From contig NZ_JAMXKF010000001.1 in assembly GCF_024220585.1 (NCBI RefSeq), positions 248,001 through 312,000 on the forward strand: a stretch of 64,000 nucleotides of DNA, written 5' to 3'. Within the stretch, counting starts at the first letter, position 1; each line of letters opens with the position of its first letter. This document shows, in pieces, positions 53,330-62,264 of this stretch. Below the pieces are notes generated by a model. That model saw nothing but the letters and a program-made list of their open reading frames with translations. It did not search any database and was not told the DNA's origin. The position numbers and the translations under genes were made by a program. Source of the stretch: Dyadobacter diqingensis (GTDB lineage Bacteria > Bacteroidota > Bacteroidia > Cytophagales > Spirosomataceae).

Positions 53330-56167
53330 ATGAATAATATATATATAAAACCATTCAAAGCTTTATTCAGGCTTAGGTTATCCGCTATTGTACTCCCACT
53401 GATGGGAACGGCAATCCTGGCCAATGCCCAGCAAGGCAGCCAGGGAAACACGAAGATTTTCAATGGTGCTGAAATGACCGTTTTCGGCGCTCATAATTTT
53501 GTTACCGGAGGCGGAGGTTTGCAACCGGGTATTATCAAGACGGCACGTACACTTCCTCTTGGTATTCTTAAATTCGGCGATGTTGCAACCCAAACCGGTG
53601 CAAATGACGCAAACCACGTGGATGGATATGTTTCAAGAATAGGTGCTACTGCTTTTGAATTTCCTGTTGGGAGCGGGACTGATTTCCGATCACTTCATTC
53701 CGGCGGGTCGTCTGATCCGACTTCAAAGGTATCTGTGGCCTGGTTTCAAGGAAGTCCCGCGGCTGTAACAGATCCTACTGATGCAACAACCCACCCGTTG
53801 ACTGCACTATCCGGGGGCCTTATGTCAGTTAGCCCGATCGGTTTCTGGGACTGGGCACCTTCTTCCGGCACCTATGAAGAAACAATCCTTACAGCTTCGA
53901 TGCCCGACATGAGCGCTTATGCCACGCAGGCAAATTTAAGGCTGGTAGGCTGGAATGGTACTGCATGGCTGCCTCTCGCTGCCATGTCAACGGCTTCCGG
54001 AACAACGGAAGGAAGCACAATCAAAGGAAAAATACCAACAGGCTCCACAATTACTGCCCTGGCAATCGGCAGCATGGACATACCGCTCGACGAAATCCCA
54101 ACACCTTTCCCTTGCAGCACAAGTTCATATCAGGTGGCATCCACCAGCAATGGTGCGCCATCAAAGCTTTATGAATATGATATTGCCACGGGTATCCGCA
54201 CCTCTGTTGCTGTGCTGGACCGTTATGTAAACGCCATTGGTTTCAATAACGTAGATAACCTGATCTGGGGTTACTCACCGAACACCAGCGAAGTGATACG
54301 AATTGATTTGACGGGTAAAGTAACTGCCTATACCATACCAAACCTGCCTGGCCTGCAATACAACGTTGCTGATGTGTTAGATGATGGTTATCTGTTTCTT
54401 TATTGGGGAAACAGCACAGCATACTTTGTCGTAGACATTAATCCGGCGCGTCCCGCAACATACCTTCAGTTGGTTGACCCGACCAACGGTTATGCACTGG
54501 AAACAACGGCATTCGGTACGTCGATCACAGCACTGCCTGTAAGCGACTGGAGTTATAATCCAATCGACGGTTTATTTTATACATTGGGCAATACTACTGC
54601 ACAAATAACCACACTTAACCCGACAACCGGCGTTTTAACAACCATACCAACAGCAGTAACCGGCAGCACGATTCAGGCAGACGCGCCTGGTGGCTTTGGT
54701 GCCACGTTCCTTGATAACGTAGGCAATCTGTACGTTTTCGCCAATGGCTCAGGTAAATTTTACAAGATTAATTTAACTACGAACACGGCGATTTTGATGT
54801 CCGGCTCTGTTCCGTCCTCATTTAACGACGGAGCACGATGCAGTCTTTCGGGTATTAATGCGGTGCCATTCTCGTGTAATGAAAGCTCCTATCAGGTTGC
54901 TGCAACGAGTTTGGGGGCGCCATCGAGTTTGTATGAATACGACATCACCACGGGTGTGAGAACAACGATGGCCACACTGGACCGTTATGCCAATGCTATT
55001 GGTTACAATAATGTCGATAATCTGATCTGGGGATACGCGCCCAATACAAATGAAGTAATACGGATTGATGCAACGGGCGGAGTAACACCTTTTACGATTC
55101 CTAATCTGCCTGCAACACCGTTCAATACAGGGGACGTACTTAACGGCGGCTATTTGTTCCTTTACTGGGGAGGTAACGGTAACTATTATGTAGTGGATAT
55201 CAATCCGGCACGCCCTGCCACTTACCTTCAGTTGGTTGACCCTTCCAATGGTTATGTACTGGCAACTGCGCCGTATAGCAAGACGGCCGCACTGAATGTA
55301 AGCGACTGGAGTTACAATCCACAGGATGGTTTGTTCTATGGCTTGCTTAATACGGCAGCACGAATTGTAACCCTTAACCCGGTAACCAATGCAGTTGTCA
55401 TTGGCTCGGCAACCATCGGCGGGACCAGCCCTATTGTGGCTGATGCAGCCATAGGTTATGGAGCAACTTTCCTTGACAATGCCGGTAATCTCTACGTTTT
55501 TGGTAACAATAGCGGAAATTTCTACCGTATTACCATTGCCACGAATACGGCTATTTTAATGTCCGGTTCCACGGCCTCTAATTTTAATGATGGCGCACGC
55601 TGTAACATGTCAAATCCTTCTCCACTTCCTGTGACGCTGATCAGTTTCTCAGTGAAGAAGAAAACAGAAGGGCGTTCGGCAGCTTTGAGCTGGATAACAT
55701 CGTCTGAAACCAATTCAGACCGCTTTGAAATTGAGCGCAGTCAATCTGGTAAGAGCTGGAACAAGATTGGCGATGTGGAATCAAGTGGTGAAAGTGCGGT
55801 ACAGATCAACTATTCCTTTGATGACATTCAGCCTTTGTCCGGTGAAAACCTGTATCGTCTGCGTATGGTGGACAAAGACGGCACATTTGCATACAGCAGA
55901 ATTCAGAGTGTGAAGTTTGAAGGTATCGGAACCGATCTTTCAGTTTATCCTAATCCATCAACGGACAAGTTGATTGTTCCGGATCATAAAACAGTTACCG
56001 AAATCGTGATGAGCAGCCTAAACGGTAATACGGTATACAAATCAACATCTTTTGCGACCGGCGGCGGCTTTATTGACGTGAAAAGCCTGGCAAAAGGTCT
56101 TTACATCGTAAAAGTGACGCATCAGGACGGAACGATAACTACATCGAAAGTTGTGATTGAACACTAG
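53330..56167 (+). CDS. T9SS-exported surface protein with duplicated DUF6923-like domain
   Basis: 945 residues. After the signal peptide ('AILANAQ') comes the 'QGSQGNTKIFNGAEMTVFG' head domain shared with the protein at 46861. Two tandem ~255-residue propeller-like DUF6923 repeats follow, starting with 'CSTSSYQVASTSNGAPSKLY' and 'CNESSYQVAATSLGAPSSLY'. Each has 'NAIG-NNVDNLIWGY-PNT-EVIRID', 'VDINPARPATYLQLVDP' and 'VSDWSYNP-DGLFY'. A fibronectin-like segment and a T9SS sorting domain ('SVYPNPSTDKLIVPD', 'LAKGLYIVKVTH', 'KVVIEH') close it. It is the largest exported protein in the window. Confidence 0.87.
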   Translation: MNNIYIKPFKALFRLRLSAIVLPLMGTAILANAQQGSQGNTKIFNGAEMTVFGAHNFVTGGGGLQPGIIKTARTLPLGILKFGDVATQTGANDANHVDGYVSRIGATAFEFPVGSGTDFRSLHSGGSSDPTSKVSVAWFQGSPAAVTDPTDATTHPLTALSGGLMSVSPIGFWDWAPSSGTYEETILTASMPDMSAYATQANLRLVGWNGTAWLPLAAMSTASGTTEGSTIKGKIPTGSTITALAIGSMDIPLDEIPTPFPCSTSSYQVASTSNGAPSKLYEYDIATGIRTSVAVLDRYVNAIGFNNVDNLIWGYSPNTSEVIRIDLTGKVTAYTIPNLPGLQYNVADVLDDGYLFLYWGNSTAYFVVDINPARPATYLQLVDPTNGYALETTAFGTSITALPVSDWSYNPIDGLFYTLGNTTAQITTLNPTTGVLTTIPTAVTGSTIQADAPGGFGATFLDNVGNLYVFANGSGKFYKINLTTNTAILMSGSVPSSFNDGARCSLSGINAVPFSCNESSYQVAATSLGAPSSLYEYDITTGVRTTMATLDRYANAIGYNNVDNLIWGYAPNTNEVIRIDATGGVTPFTIPNLPATPFNTGDVLNGGYLFLYWGGNGNYYVVDINPARPATYLQLVDPSNGYVLATAPYSKTAALNVSDWSYNPQDGLFYGLLNTAARIVTLNPVTNAVVIGSATIGGTSPIVADAAIGYGATFLDNAGNLYVFGNNSGNFYRITIATNTAILMSGSTASNFNDGARCNMSNPSPLPVTLISFSVKKKTEGRSAALSWITSSETNSDRFEIERSQSGKSWNKIGDVESSGESAVQINYSFDDIQPLSGENLYRLRMVDKDGTFAYSRIQSVKFEGIGTDLSVYPNPSTDKLIVPDHKTVTEIVMSSLNGNTVYKSTSFATGGGFIDVKSLAKGLYIVKVTHQDGTITTSKVVIEH

Positions 56168-56613
56168 GAAAGTCTGATCAGCTTTCAAACCAATACAAAT
56201 CCCCCTGTGTCCATCAGGGGGATTTTGTTTAAAATACGGATAAGAAATATCCTTGCCATGTTTTCTTTTCAAACATGCGGATACTACAACAAATCTCTTC
56301 TCTGGCAAGGCTGACGTTTACATCAATCTTATCGAGATAATTCTACAAAACACAGGTCTAAGTTCTATAAATGAATTCGCCGGTATCCCCTAATTTTGAA
56401 ATAAGGAAAGAGATTAAAATTTTAGCGATGATATTATCAGTATTACACTCTGCACACACTAGTTAGGCATTTACGTAAGATTCCTCCTCTGATAATTGAC
56501 ACACACACTATAATGTAACGTTTTAAGGCCAGTGGTGTTTTCTGCGGACTGAATTTTTCATCAAGGCAGATTTATTTCATACGAACAGACACGCCTCCTC
56601 TTATCATAATGTT
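56168..56613. other. Intergenic region with terminator
   Basis: It contains the terminator at 56197-56226, a TCTACAAA word at 56342-56349 and an AT-rich leader before the receiver-like gene. No gene is seen. Confidence 0.55.
56197..56226 (+). terminator. Intrinsic terminator after the 945-residue surface protein gene
   Basis: AAATCCCCCTG-TGTCCAT-CAGGGGGATTT, an 11-bp perfect stem, then TGTTT. It closes the surface-protein region. Confidence 0.85.
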
Positions 56614-57036
56614 ATGAAAAAACTCCTTGTCTTTGACCGTAAACGTAACAACCGTGAACAGCTCGTTGATATGCTTCAGATGCATAAGCCGGCTGTTGGT
56701 ATTGAAGAAGCCGGAAGTATCAGTGAAGTGCTGAAAAAGTTGACTTTTGGCAAAAAAACACCCGTCGAGCGAAACCACGACAATCTGCTGATTGTCGGGC
56801 TAAGTGTACCAGACCCTGAAATACTGGACTTTGTAGTTTATCTTGGAAAGAATAAACCGGACCTCAAAGTACTGCTGTACGCTTCGGACAATCATGTGTG
56901 GCTGGAAAAGCTGAACGCCATTACCTGCGGTAACCTCGCTCCATCGTTTTGCACTGTTACGGCCAAACTCAATGAATCGGTCGTCAGGATTCTTGACAAA
57001 CAGCAAGCCAGCAAAGAAGCTGTCATTGAAAGCTGA
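56614..57036 (+). CDS. Degenerate receiver-like protein
   Basis: 140 residues with the length and strand pattern of a response-regulator receiver ('KKLLVFDRKRNNREQL', 'DNLLIVGLSVPDPEILDFV', 'KPDLKVLLYASDN'). The phospho-acceptor position is Gly62 (LLIVG instead of LLIVD), the N-terminal acidic pair is reduced to D8-R9, and no Lys stands at the usual fifth position. It should not be phosphorylated in the standard way. It lies 51 bp upstream of a full regulator, suggesting a partner or inhibitor role (inference). Confidence 0.65.
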   Translation: MKKLLVFDRKRNNREQLVDMLQMHKPAVGIEEAGSISEVLKKLTFGKKTPVERNHDNLLIVGLSVPDPEILDFVVYLGKNKPDLKVLLYASDNHVWLEKLNAITCGNLAPSFCTVTAKLNESVVRILDKQQASKEAVIES

Positions 57037-57087
57037 CAACAATATTTAGTAATTTAATTATCAGATCAACACATTTTTAAATTGAAA

Positions 57088-57711
57088 ATGACAAGGATAC
57101 TATTGGTTATCAAAAATGATTTGTTCAGGATGGGAATTGCTTCATCTATCACCGAATATGATGAAAACGTTCATATCGAAAATGCCGGGGACTGGACAAC
57201 CATGCAATCAAACTTAAACCAAGCCGATTTTGATGTCCTGATCGTTGATACCAATTTGTCGAGTTATTCGAATCTTGTCACGCTTGAAAAAATACGCAGC
57301 AAGCAGCCGGATATAAAAATTATTGTCCTTGGTGAAGAAACAGAAAAAGAGTGGGCGCTCCCCTATCTGCGCAAAGGTGTCGATGGAGTTTGTATCAAAA
57401 CAATCACAAAGGCTGAGTTTCAAACGGCTTTTAAAACGGTTTTGATGGGTAAAAAATATCTTGATGATGAACTTACCGATTTTCTACTGATGGAAATTTC
57501 GAATCCAAACCTGATCAGTTTACTGACGGCAAGGGAATCAGAGATCATGCAGTTTTTACTGAAAGGCCACCGGACAGTTGAAATTGCCAAAGAGCTCAAA
57601 CTGGCTGTTTCCACGATCAGCACGATGAAAAATAACATCTATCGTAAAATGAAAGTAAGCAACATTGTTGATCTGGTAGGCAAAGTAAATTTACTGCAAC
57701 ACCGAGCCTGA
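57088..57711 (+). CDS. NarL/FixJ-type response regulator with altered receiver pocket
   Basis: 207 residues from the ATG at 57088; a TTG two codons earlier also opens the frame. In numbering from that TTG, phospho-acceptor D56 ('LIVDTNLS') and K106 ('CIKTITK') are present, but the acidic pair is N12-D13 and the switch Ser/Thr is replaced (IVLGEE). The C-terminal LuxR-type helix-turn-helix is intact ('LTARESEIMQFLLKGHRTVE', 'STISTMKNNIYRKM'). It is related to the regulator at 23027; together they bracket the kinase/array region. Confidence 0.88.
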   Translation: MTRILLVIKNDLFRMGIASSITEYDENVHIENAGDWTTMQSNLNQADFDVLIVDTNLSSYSNLVTLEKIRSKQPDIKIIVLGEETEKEWALPYLRKGVDGVCIKTITKAEFQTAFKTVLMGKKYLDDELTDFLLMEISNPNLISLLTARESEIMQFLLKGHRTVEIAKELKLAVSTISTMKNNIYRKMKVSNIVDLVGKVNLLQHRA

Positions 57712-57758
57712 AAAACCGATACTACCCACTACTCATCTAAATAATCTGACGGATGCGG

Positions 57759-57801
57759 AACAACGTGCAATGTAAATCACCAGATTTGACTGCACGTTGT
57801 T
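57759..57801. terminator. Large hairpin between convergent genes
   Basis: AACAACGTGCA (57759-57769) pairs perfectly with TGCACGTTGTT (57791-57801), and inside it AAATC pairs with GATTT around ACCA. It has no T-tract. It lies between the regulator stop (57711) and the TPR gene stop (57822) and probably works as a bidirectional end structure. Confidence 0.6.
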
Positions 57802-57821
57802 ACTTAAACGTTCCCGAAAAA

Positions 57822-58634
57822 TTACTTCGCTTCAATTTCAGCCAAAGAAATCTGTCGCGGATAATTCACGTATACTTCGTTATCCTCATTCATTTTGTAG
57901 CCCTGCTGACAGTATTGTTTTGCCTTATTAAAATAGGCTTCTGCATCCGGATTTCCGGTTGCCTTCAAAGTCATCGCTAAATAATAGTTTGCCTCGGGAA
58001 GCTGGGCGTAATAACTGATGCAGGCTCTAAGATCCTTTTCTGCCATTTCAAACTTTTTCATTTCCAACCGGACAATTCCCAAATACAGTAATGAATTAAA
58101 GTGAACATCGTTGCCTGTACCTTTTCGCTGCTGTTCAATGTCCCGGATAAATGACTGTTCAGCCATTGGCAGGTTTGATAAACCTAAATACGACAGCCCT
58201 TTAAAGAACGAATAGGTGTGGTCCATCACACTCGCACCCGGCGTTAGATTTTCTGCCGCATCGAAGTCGGCCAATGCCTTTTCATAATTCTTGGTAAAAA
58301 TACAATGTAGAAAACCTCTGTACGGCAACCAGCTTTTCGGATCAAGCTCGACAGCCTTATCTTCAAGTTCGAAAGCATTTGCATATGCACCACTTTTCAA
58401 AAAAGGAATCGCTTTCTCCCGGTAAGCCTCAGCAATATTGGGACAAATGGCGATCAGACTGTCCCAACTTGCGATCCAGGATGGATGATTATAGCCAAAT
58501 TTCCATGCCTTTTGAGAATACATTTCCAAAAGACTGTCGCGAACCGTTTGGGATTCACAGTCAATTGTAGCCTGCGAATATCCAGTCAACGGAACAAAAA
58601 TCAGACTAAGGTATAATATTAACGACTTCCCCAT
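57822..58634 (-). CDS. Periplasmic TPR-repeat protein
   Basis: 270 residues with a signal peptide (MGKSLILYLSLIFVPLTGYS, then Q). The mature part consists of TPR-like helical pairs ('AYREKAIPFLKSGAYANAFE', 'YEKALADFDAAENLTPGAS', 'FEMAEKDLRACISYYAQLPE', 'ANYYLAMTLKATGNPDAEAY'). TPR proteins serve as protein-binding scaffolds; the partner is not visible. Its start overlaps the 3' end of the next upstream gene by 29 bp, so the two are coupled. Confidence 0.82.
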   Translation of the reverse strand: MGKSLILYLSLIFVPLTGYSQATIDCESQTVRDSLLEMYSQKAWKFGYNHPSWIASWDSLIAICPNIAEAYREKAIPFLKSGAYANAFELEDKAVELDPKSWLPYRGFLHCIFTKNYEKALADFDAAENLTPGASVMDHTYSFFKGLSYLGLSNLPMAEQSFIRDIEQQRKGTGNDVHFNSLLYLGIVRLEMKKFEMAEKDLRACISYYAQLPEANYYLAMTLKATGNPDAEAYFNKAKQYCQQGYKMNEDNEVYVNYPRQISLAEIEAK

Positions 58635-59091
58635 TTTTTATTTTAAAAGAGATGTAGGCCATGTAATTGGCGTTTTTAATATTCTGGACATCAATATTCT
58701 TTTTCCACTGATCCATCGTTTTCAGATACTGATATAAATCATTTACAAATGCCTTTTCAAAGTGGATGGTCTTATAATTTTCATCCGTCTGCATAACCCG
58801 GATTCTGCTCATGATTCCTTCACAATCAATAAAAAAACGAAAAGTCACATATCCGGTTCCGGTATATTTACCTCCCTTTTGTTTTAAAAAGGCTTTGGAA
58901 TCGGCAAGCAAAATGGCCGACGAAACAGGATACTTCCCCTTAATCTGATAGTAAAATATATTGTAGGGAGGCGCGCAATGCGCGCTGATATTTAAGGTGG
59001 TATCCATATATTCTCCCTGGGGAGTTATGATATTCTGCCCAAACAAAGATCCTGACACCAGCGTGAAAAATAGAATAAAACCTGCTCTCAT
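58606..59091 (-). CDS. Secreted protein with TonB-C-like fold
   Basis: 161 residues from the ATG at 59091, which opens the signal peptide ('FILFFTLVSGSLFGQ'); longer frames begin with TTG/ATG 12-13 codons earlier. The pattern 'GTGYVTFRFFIDCEGIMSRI' followed by 'FEKAFVNDLYQYLKTMDQWK' and 'YMAYISFKIKNGEV' is like the TonB C-terminal domain of Bacteroidota proteins, but no N-terminal TonB anchor is present. It overlaps the TPR gene, so the pair may act together in the envelope. Confidence 0.65.
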   Translation of the reverse strand: MRAGFILFFTLVSGSLFGQNIITPQGEYMDTTLNISAHCAPPYNIFYYQIKGKYPVSSAILLADSKAFLKQKGGKYTGTGYVTFRFFIDCEGIMSRIRVMQTDENYKTIHFEKAFVNDLYQYLKTMDQWKKNIDVQNIKNANYMAYISFKIKNGEVVNIIP

Positions 59092-59205
59092 CTCAAATAG
59101 CCAATTAACTACAACATTTGATGTCATCAAATTAGAAAAATAAAATCAGGATTGATACCTATTTTACTCTTGACGAAGGTTTTATAAATTGGTCACCTTA
59201 CCGGT

Positions 59206-60027
59206 TTATGAAAATAGCGTAATAATCTCAGAAGTAGGTTCATCCATTTCTATTCCCGCAAGCATGTGGCTCAGAATCGGCGCACATTTCTCTTTGCAGG
59301 CAGGGTAAAACTGTCCGTGTTTCCAGTAATCTGATTTAGGAGATAATCCCCACCAAAATTCGGCCATCGCAATCGGTTTCATATTTTGCTGAAAAGCATA
59401 TTGAAGGAGTTTAGGGGCAGCACATTCGCCGGCTCCGGCAGGAGGATTTTTATAGGATGCATCTTCAAAAATACCGCAAAGACTTTTTTCTTCACCGGCC
59501 TGATTCAGAAAATGATATTGGTCAAAAATCTCTTTCTGCAAAGCATTGGAATTGTTCTTTCTTAATGTTTTCAAGAAAGAAACCTGTTCTTCATAGCCAG
59601 CAGGTTCTTCTTCTTCCAGAGTCTTAATTTCCTCGTTAATTCTGGTAAGCTCCGTCATACCGCTGTTCAAAAAGCCGCCCTCAGCCATTCCGTCAAAAAT
59701 AGGTGGAACAAATTTGGCGTGATGATTACCTCCCGCCAGCTTCCCGGAAAATGCTGAAAGATAACCGACTTCATTCTGCTCCGTTTGCACGACCAACACA
59801 CCAAACATCTTACCAATAGCACCTTCCTGATGATCCGTTAACCCGAAATTGTGATCCCAATCCTGCTGACTTGCCAGGTGCGACTGCAATTTTCCCGCAG
59901 CCAAAAGACTAATTGGATGGGGCTCGTAATCGAAAGGAAAAGTAAATTTTTCCGGCAGTGCATCGGCAGCTATAACTTCGTCAAAAGGACTGAACACATC
60001 GTCGTTTTGCGGTGCAAGATTTGTCAA
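59206..60027 (-). CDS. Protein resembling the N-terminal extension of Bacteroidota RluA-type pseudouridine synthases
   Basis: 273 residues. The sequence 'LPEKFTFPFDYEPHPISLLA', 'GKMFGVLVVQT', 'VGYLSAFSGKLAG', 'FVPPIFD' and the ending 'QFYPACKEKCAPILSHML' match the N-terminal half of long (~550-residue) RluA-like proteins. The expected catalytic part (with an RLDxxTSG-type motif) is absent: the frame stops after 'TSEIITLFS' and only ~75 bp remain before the next gene. No ATG is near the start; TTG at 60027 is the likely initiator. It is either a truncated gene or a stand-alone domain. Confidence 0.65.
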   Translation of the reverse strand: MTNLAPQNDDVFSPFDEVIAADALPEKFTFPFDYEPHPISLLAAGKLQSHLASQQDWDHNFGLTDHQEGAIGKMFGVLVVQTEQNEVGYLSAFSGKLAGGNHHAKFVPPIFDGMAEGGFLNSGMTELTRINEEIKTLEEEEPAGYEEQVSFLKTLRKNNSNALQKEIFDQYHFLNQAGEEKSLCGIFEDASYKNPPAGAGECAAPKLLQYAFQQNMKPIAMAEFWWGLSPKSDYWKHGQFYPACKEKCAPILSHMLAGIEMDEPTSEIITLFS

Positions 60028-60236
60028 GAAATAAAATTATTAAGGCGTAATTGGTATTAACGATTGAAAAAAAATTCAGAAGAAAGGAAAATATAGTTTA
60101 GCAGTATCGCCCAAAAACTCTTGCAGCGTTATCAATCAATTCCATTTTGATCAAAGAAGTTCAAATACCCCTCATTTTTCTTAGCCGACAGTAGGTGACC
60201 ATTAATGAAAAACTACGCACGATAACTGTACATTTC

Positions 60237-60872
60237 TCAAACAGTCCGGAAAGGCGAAGAAAGATAATGGTGCCACAAAAGCATCGTCGCCACTGTTCGA
60301 TAGGGTTTCCATTGCTCAGCTATTTCCAGCAAATTCTCGCGGGAGGTTTCCCTTGGTAATCTTTTTGTTCGTTTAAGCGAATTCACCGCTGCCAGATCAC
60401 CAATCGGAAATATATCTGTTCTTTGCAGCACAAACATCAGATAAATATCTGCCGTCCAATTGCCGATACCTTTCAATTTTACCAGTCTCGCCCGAACTTC
60501 TTCATCCGGCATCAATTCAAAATCATCCAGATTTAGCCGTTGCTCACTAAGCTCCGAGGCAAGGTTTCTGATGTAAACCGTTTTCTGCCGGCTTACATAA
60601 CATTCCCGCAGTTCCTGATCATTTAATTTAAGGATATTTTCGGGTGTCAGGTTTGTTGTTTTTTCCTGCAATTTTTTCAGCGCGGCAAGAGCAGAAGCCA
60701 GTGAGACCTGCTGTTCAAGTATAATATGGACCAGGGTTTCAAAAGTGTTTGGTCTTGTCCACATGGGCGGATAACCGTGCCTGCTAATGATATCAGACAA
60801 ATCCGCATCTATCTCGGCGAGTTTATCGCAAATGTTCTGAAAATTATCTTCTGAAAAAGTACTGAACATCAT
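60237..60872 (-). CDS. DNA-3-methyladenine glycosylase family protein (HhH-GPD)
   Basis: 211 residues from the ATG at 60872 (a second ATG follows at once). The HhH-GPD fold is seen in 'LEQQVSLASALAALKKL', the hairpin 'LVKLKGIGNWTADIYLMFVL' (LxGIGxWTA) and the catalytic Asp in 'FPIGDLAAV'. It excises alkylated purines in base-excision repair. It starts 7 bp after the ogt stop, so the two alkylation-repair genes form an operon. The AlkA N-terminal domain is missing, as in many short members. Confidence 0.9.
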   Translation of the reverse strand: MMFSTFSEDNFQNICDKLAEIDADLSDIISRHGYPPMWTRPNTFETLVHIILEQQVSLASALAALKKLQEKTTNLTPENILKLNDQELRECYVSRQKTVYIRNLASELSEQRLNLDDFELMPDEEVRARLVKLKGIGNWTADIYLMFVLQRTDIFPIGDLAAVNSLKRTKRLPRETSRENLLEIAEQWKPYRTVATMLLWHHYLSSPFRTV

Positions 60873-60879
60873 GATAATC

Positions 60880-61383
60880 TTATTCCCATAACGAAGTTTG
60901 TTTGTAAGGACGCTCAATGTCCAGCAAAAGTGCCTTGTTGGCCAGCCCACCGCCAAAACCAACTAATTTCCCTGTCGCTCCTATCACCCGATGGCAGGGA
61001 GCAATAATGGAGATCGGATTGCTGTTAGCCGCGCCGCCAATGGCACGTACCGCCTTTGGACTGCCGATCTGTTCTGCGATTTGGCCATAAGTTCTTGTCT
61101 CTCCAAAGGGAATCGTAAGTAATGCCTCCCAAACTTTCTTTTGAAAATCCGTTCCCACAAAATCCAGATCAAGAGAAAAAGCCCTGCGTTTTTTCTGAAA
61201 ATATTCATTCAACTGTTTTTCAGCTTCTACAAGAACCGGGTGATTTTCATTTTCAATACCGGGGCTGGCTCCGGTGCGGCCCGGATCATCCCGCTCCCAA
61301 AGAACCGCACAAAGCCCTTTATCGCTGGCGATCAATGTTAACCTGCCAACCGGCGAATCCATGGTCTTAAAATAATGTTCCAT
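60880..61383 (-). CDS. ogt: Methylated-DNA--[protein]-cysteine S-methyltransferase
   Basis: 167 residues. The active-site 'IIAPCHRVIGATGKLVGFGG' contains the acceptor Cys of PCHRV; upstream 'FQKKVWEALLTIPFGETRTY' and 'GSPKAVRAIGGAANSNPI' carry the helix-turn-helix and arginine finger. It removes O6-alkyl groups from guanine in a one-time reaction. It is first in a two-gene unit with the glycosylase. Length is normal for Ogt; it has no Ada regulatory domain. Confidence 0.93.
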   Translation of the reverse strand: MEHYFKTMDSPVGRLTLIASDKGLCAVLWERDDPGRTGASPGIENENHPVLVEAEKQLNEYFQKKRRAFSLDLDFVGTDFQKKVWEALLTIPFGETRTYGQIAEQIGSPKAVRAIGGAANSNPISIIAPCHRVIGATGKLVGFGGGLANKALLLDIERPYKQTSLWE

Positions 61384-62264
61384 TTGCCTGTTTTCTGATC
61401 AACCGAAATTTTCGTGAATTTAAGAAAAATGGTTATTGAAATGGTAATACGATAAAACACCCCTTTGGTTTCCACAACCTTATTTCATATTTCGGTTTAC
61501 AGATTGTTTCTATCTCGTCAACTAAAAAATATAATCACCTCCTCCCGGGTAATATTTTCAGCAGAAATCCCTATCCCCTCAAATACCGAAACAGCATCGT
61601 CGATTATGGCTCATTACTGGTTTTATACCGACAAAATAGAATACAACACCCTAAATACCAATCAAATGTGTTTGATGAATAATAGAACAACCTACTACAA
61701 TCAGGGTAGAAAAATCCTTATTTTGAATGATTGCCAGGATCTTAGAAACGCCGGACATTTGTGACATCAAATTATTCGTTGCTCACGCAAACGACTTGAA
61801 CAATTTTACAGAGACTATTGATAAACGTCCCATCGCCCGGTCAGGTTTGGATGCCTTCATCAATGACCTAGAATTCAACCCGGTCGACTCAGCCACTAAT
61901 CGAAATTCTGTTATGGCCTTCGGTCCCGCTACCGGAATATTCAAAGCGGCAATGCGTTTTCGAAAACTATTCTAAAATGAGATCGTTTATTCCGGCTGGA
62001 TCCTGTCAAGTCAGCTATGATTCATCCAAATACCGCTTAAAGCCAAGCTCTGAATCATATTATGCACACATTAAAATAAGGCACAAAGCCCGATTTATCC
62101 AAAACCTGATTAGCGAAAGTGCGCAAGCCCTAAATTATTGATTAACCTATCGATAATTTAGGGCTTGTGTACTTCTATGAACGGGCTAGTCTTCTACCAT
62201 CATTAACTGAAAAGATATCGGAACCTAAGATTGAACTTCCTGCCGAGCGATAAACCAATTTCAT
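61384..62264. other. 0.9-kb region without a supportable gene
   Basis: Open frames at 61465-61764 and 61727-61975 overlap each other, have no recognisable motif, signal peptide or promoter, and begin inside AT-rich sequence; I do not call them. The area upstream of 61670 (AATACCAATCAAATG-like context) resembles the leaders of the surface-protein genes, so decayed coding sequence is possible. A strong inverted repeat is at 62124-62167. Confidence 0.5.
62124..62167. repeat. 15-bp perfect inverted repeat with 14-nt loop
   Basis: CAAGCCCTAAATTAT (62124-62138) and ATAATTTAGGGCTTG (62153-62167) match exactly. There is no T-tract and no adjacent gene end within 160 bp. It could be an unusual terminator, a regulator site or a mobile-element scar. 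Confidence 0.55.

Noticed and set aside
61465..61975. Two overlapping plus-strand open frames (99 and 82 codons)
   Set aside because: They have no motif, signal peptide or promoter, their composition is unlike the neighbouring genes, and they overlap each other in different frames.
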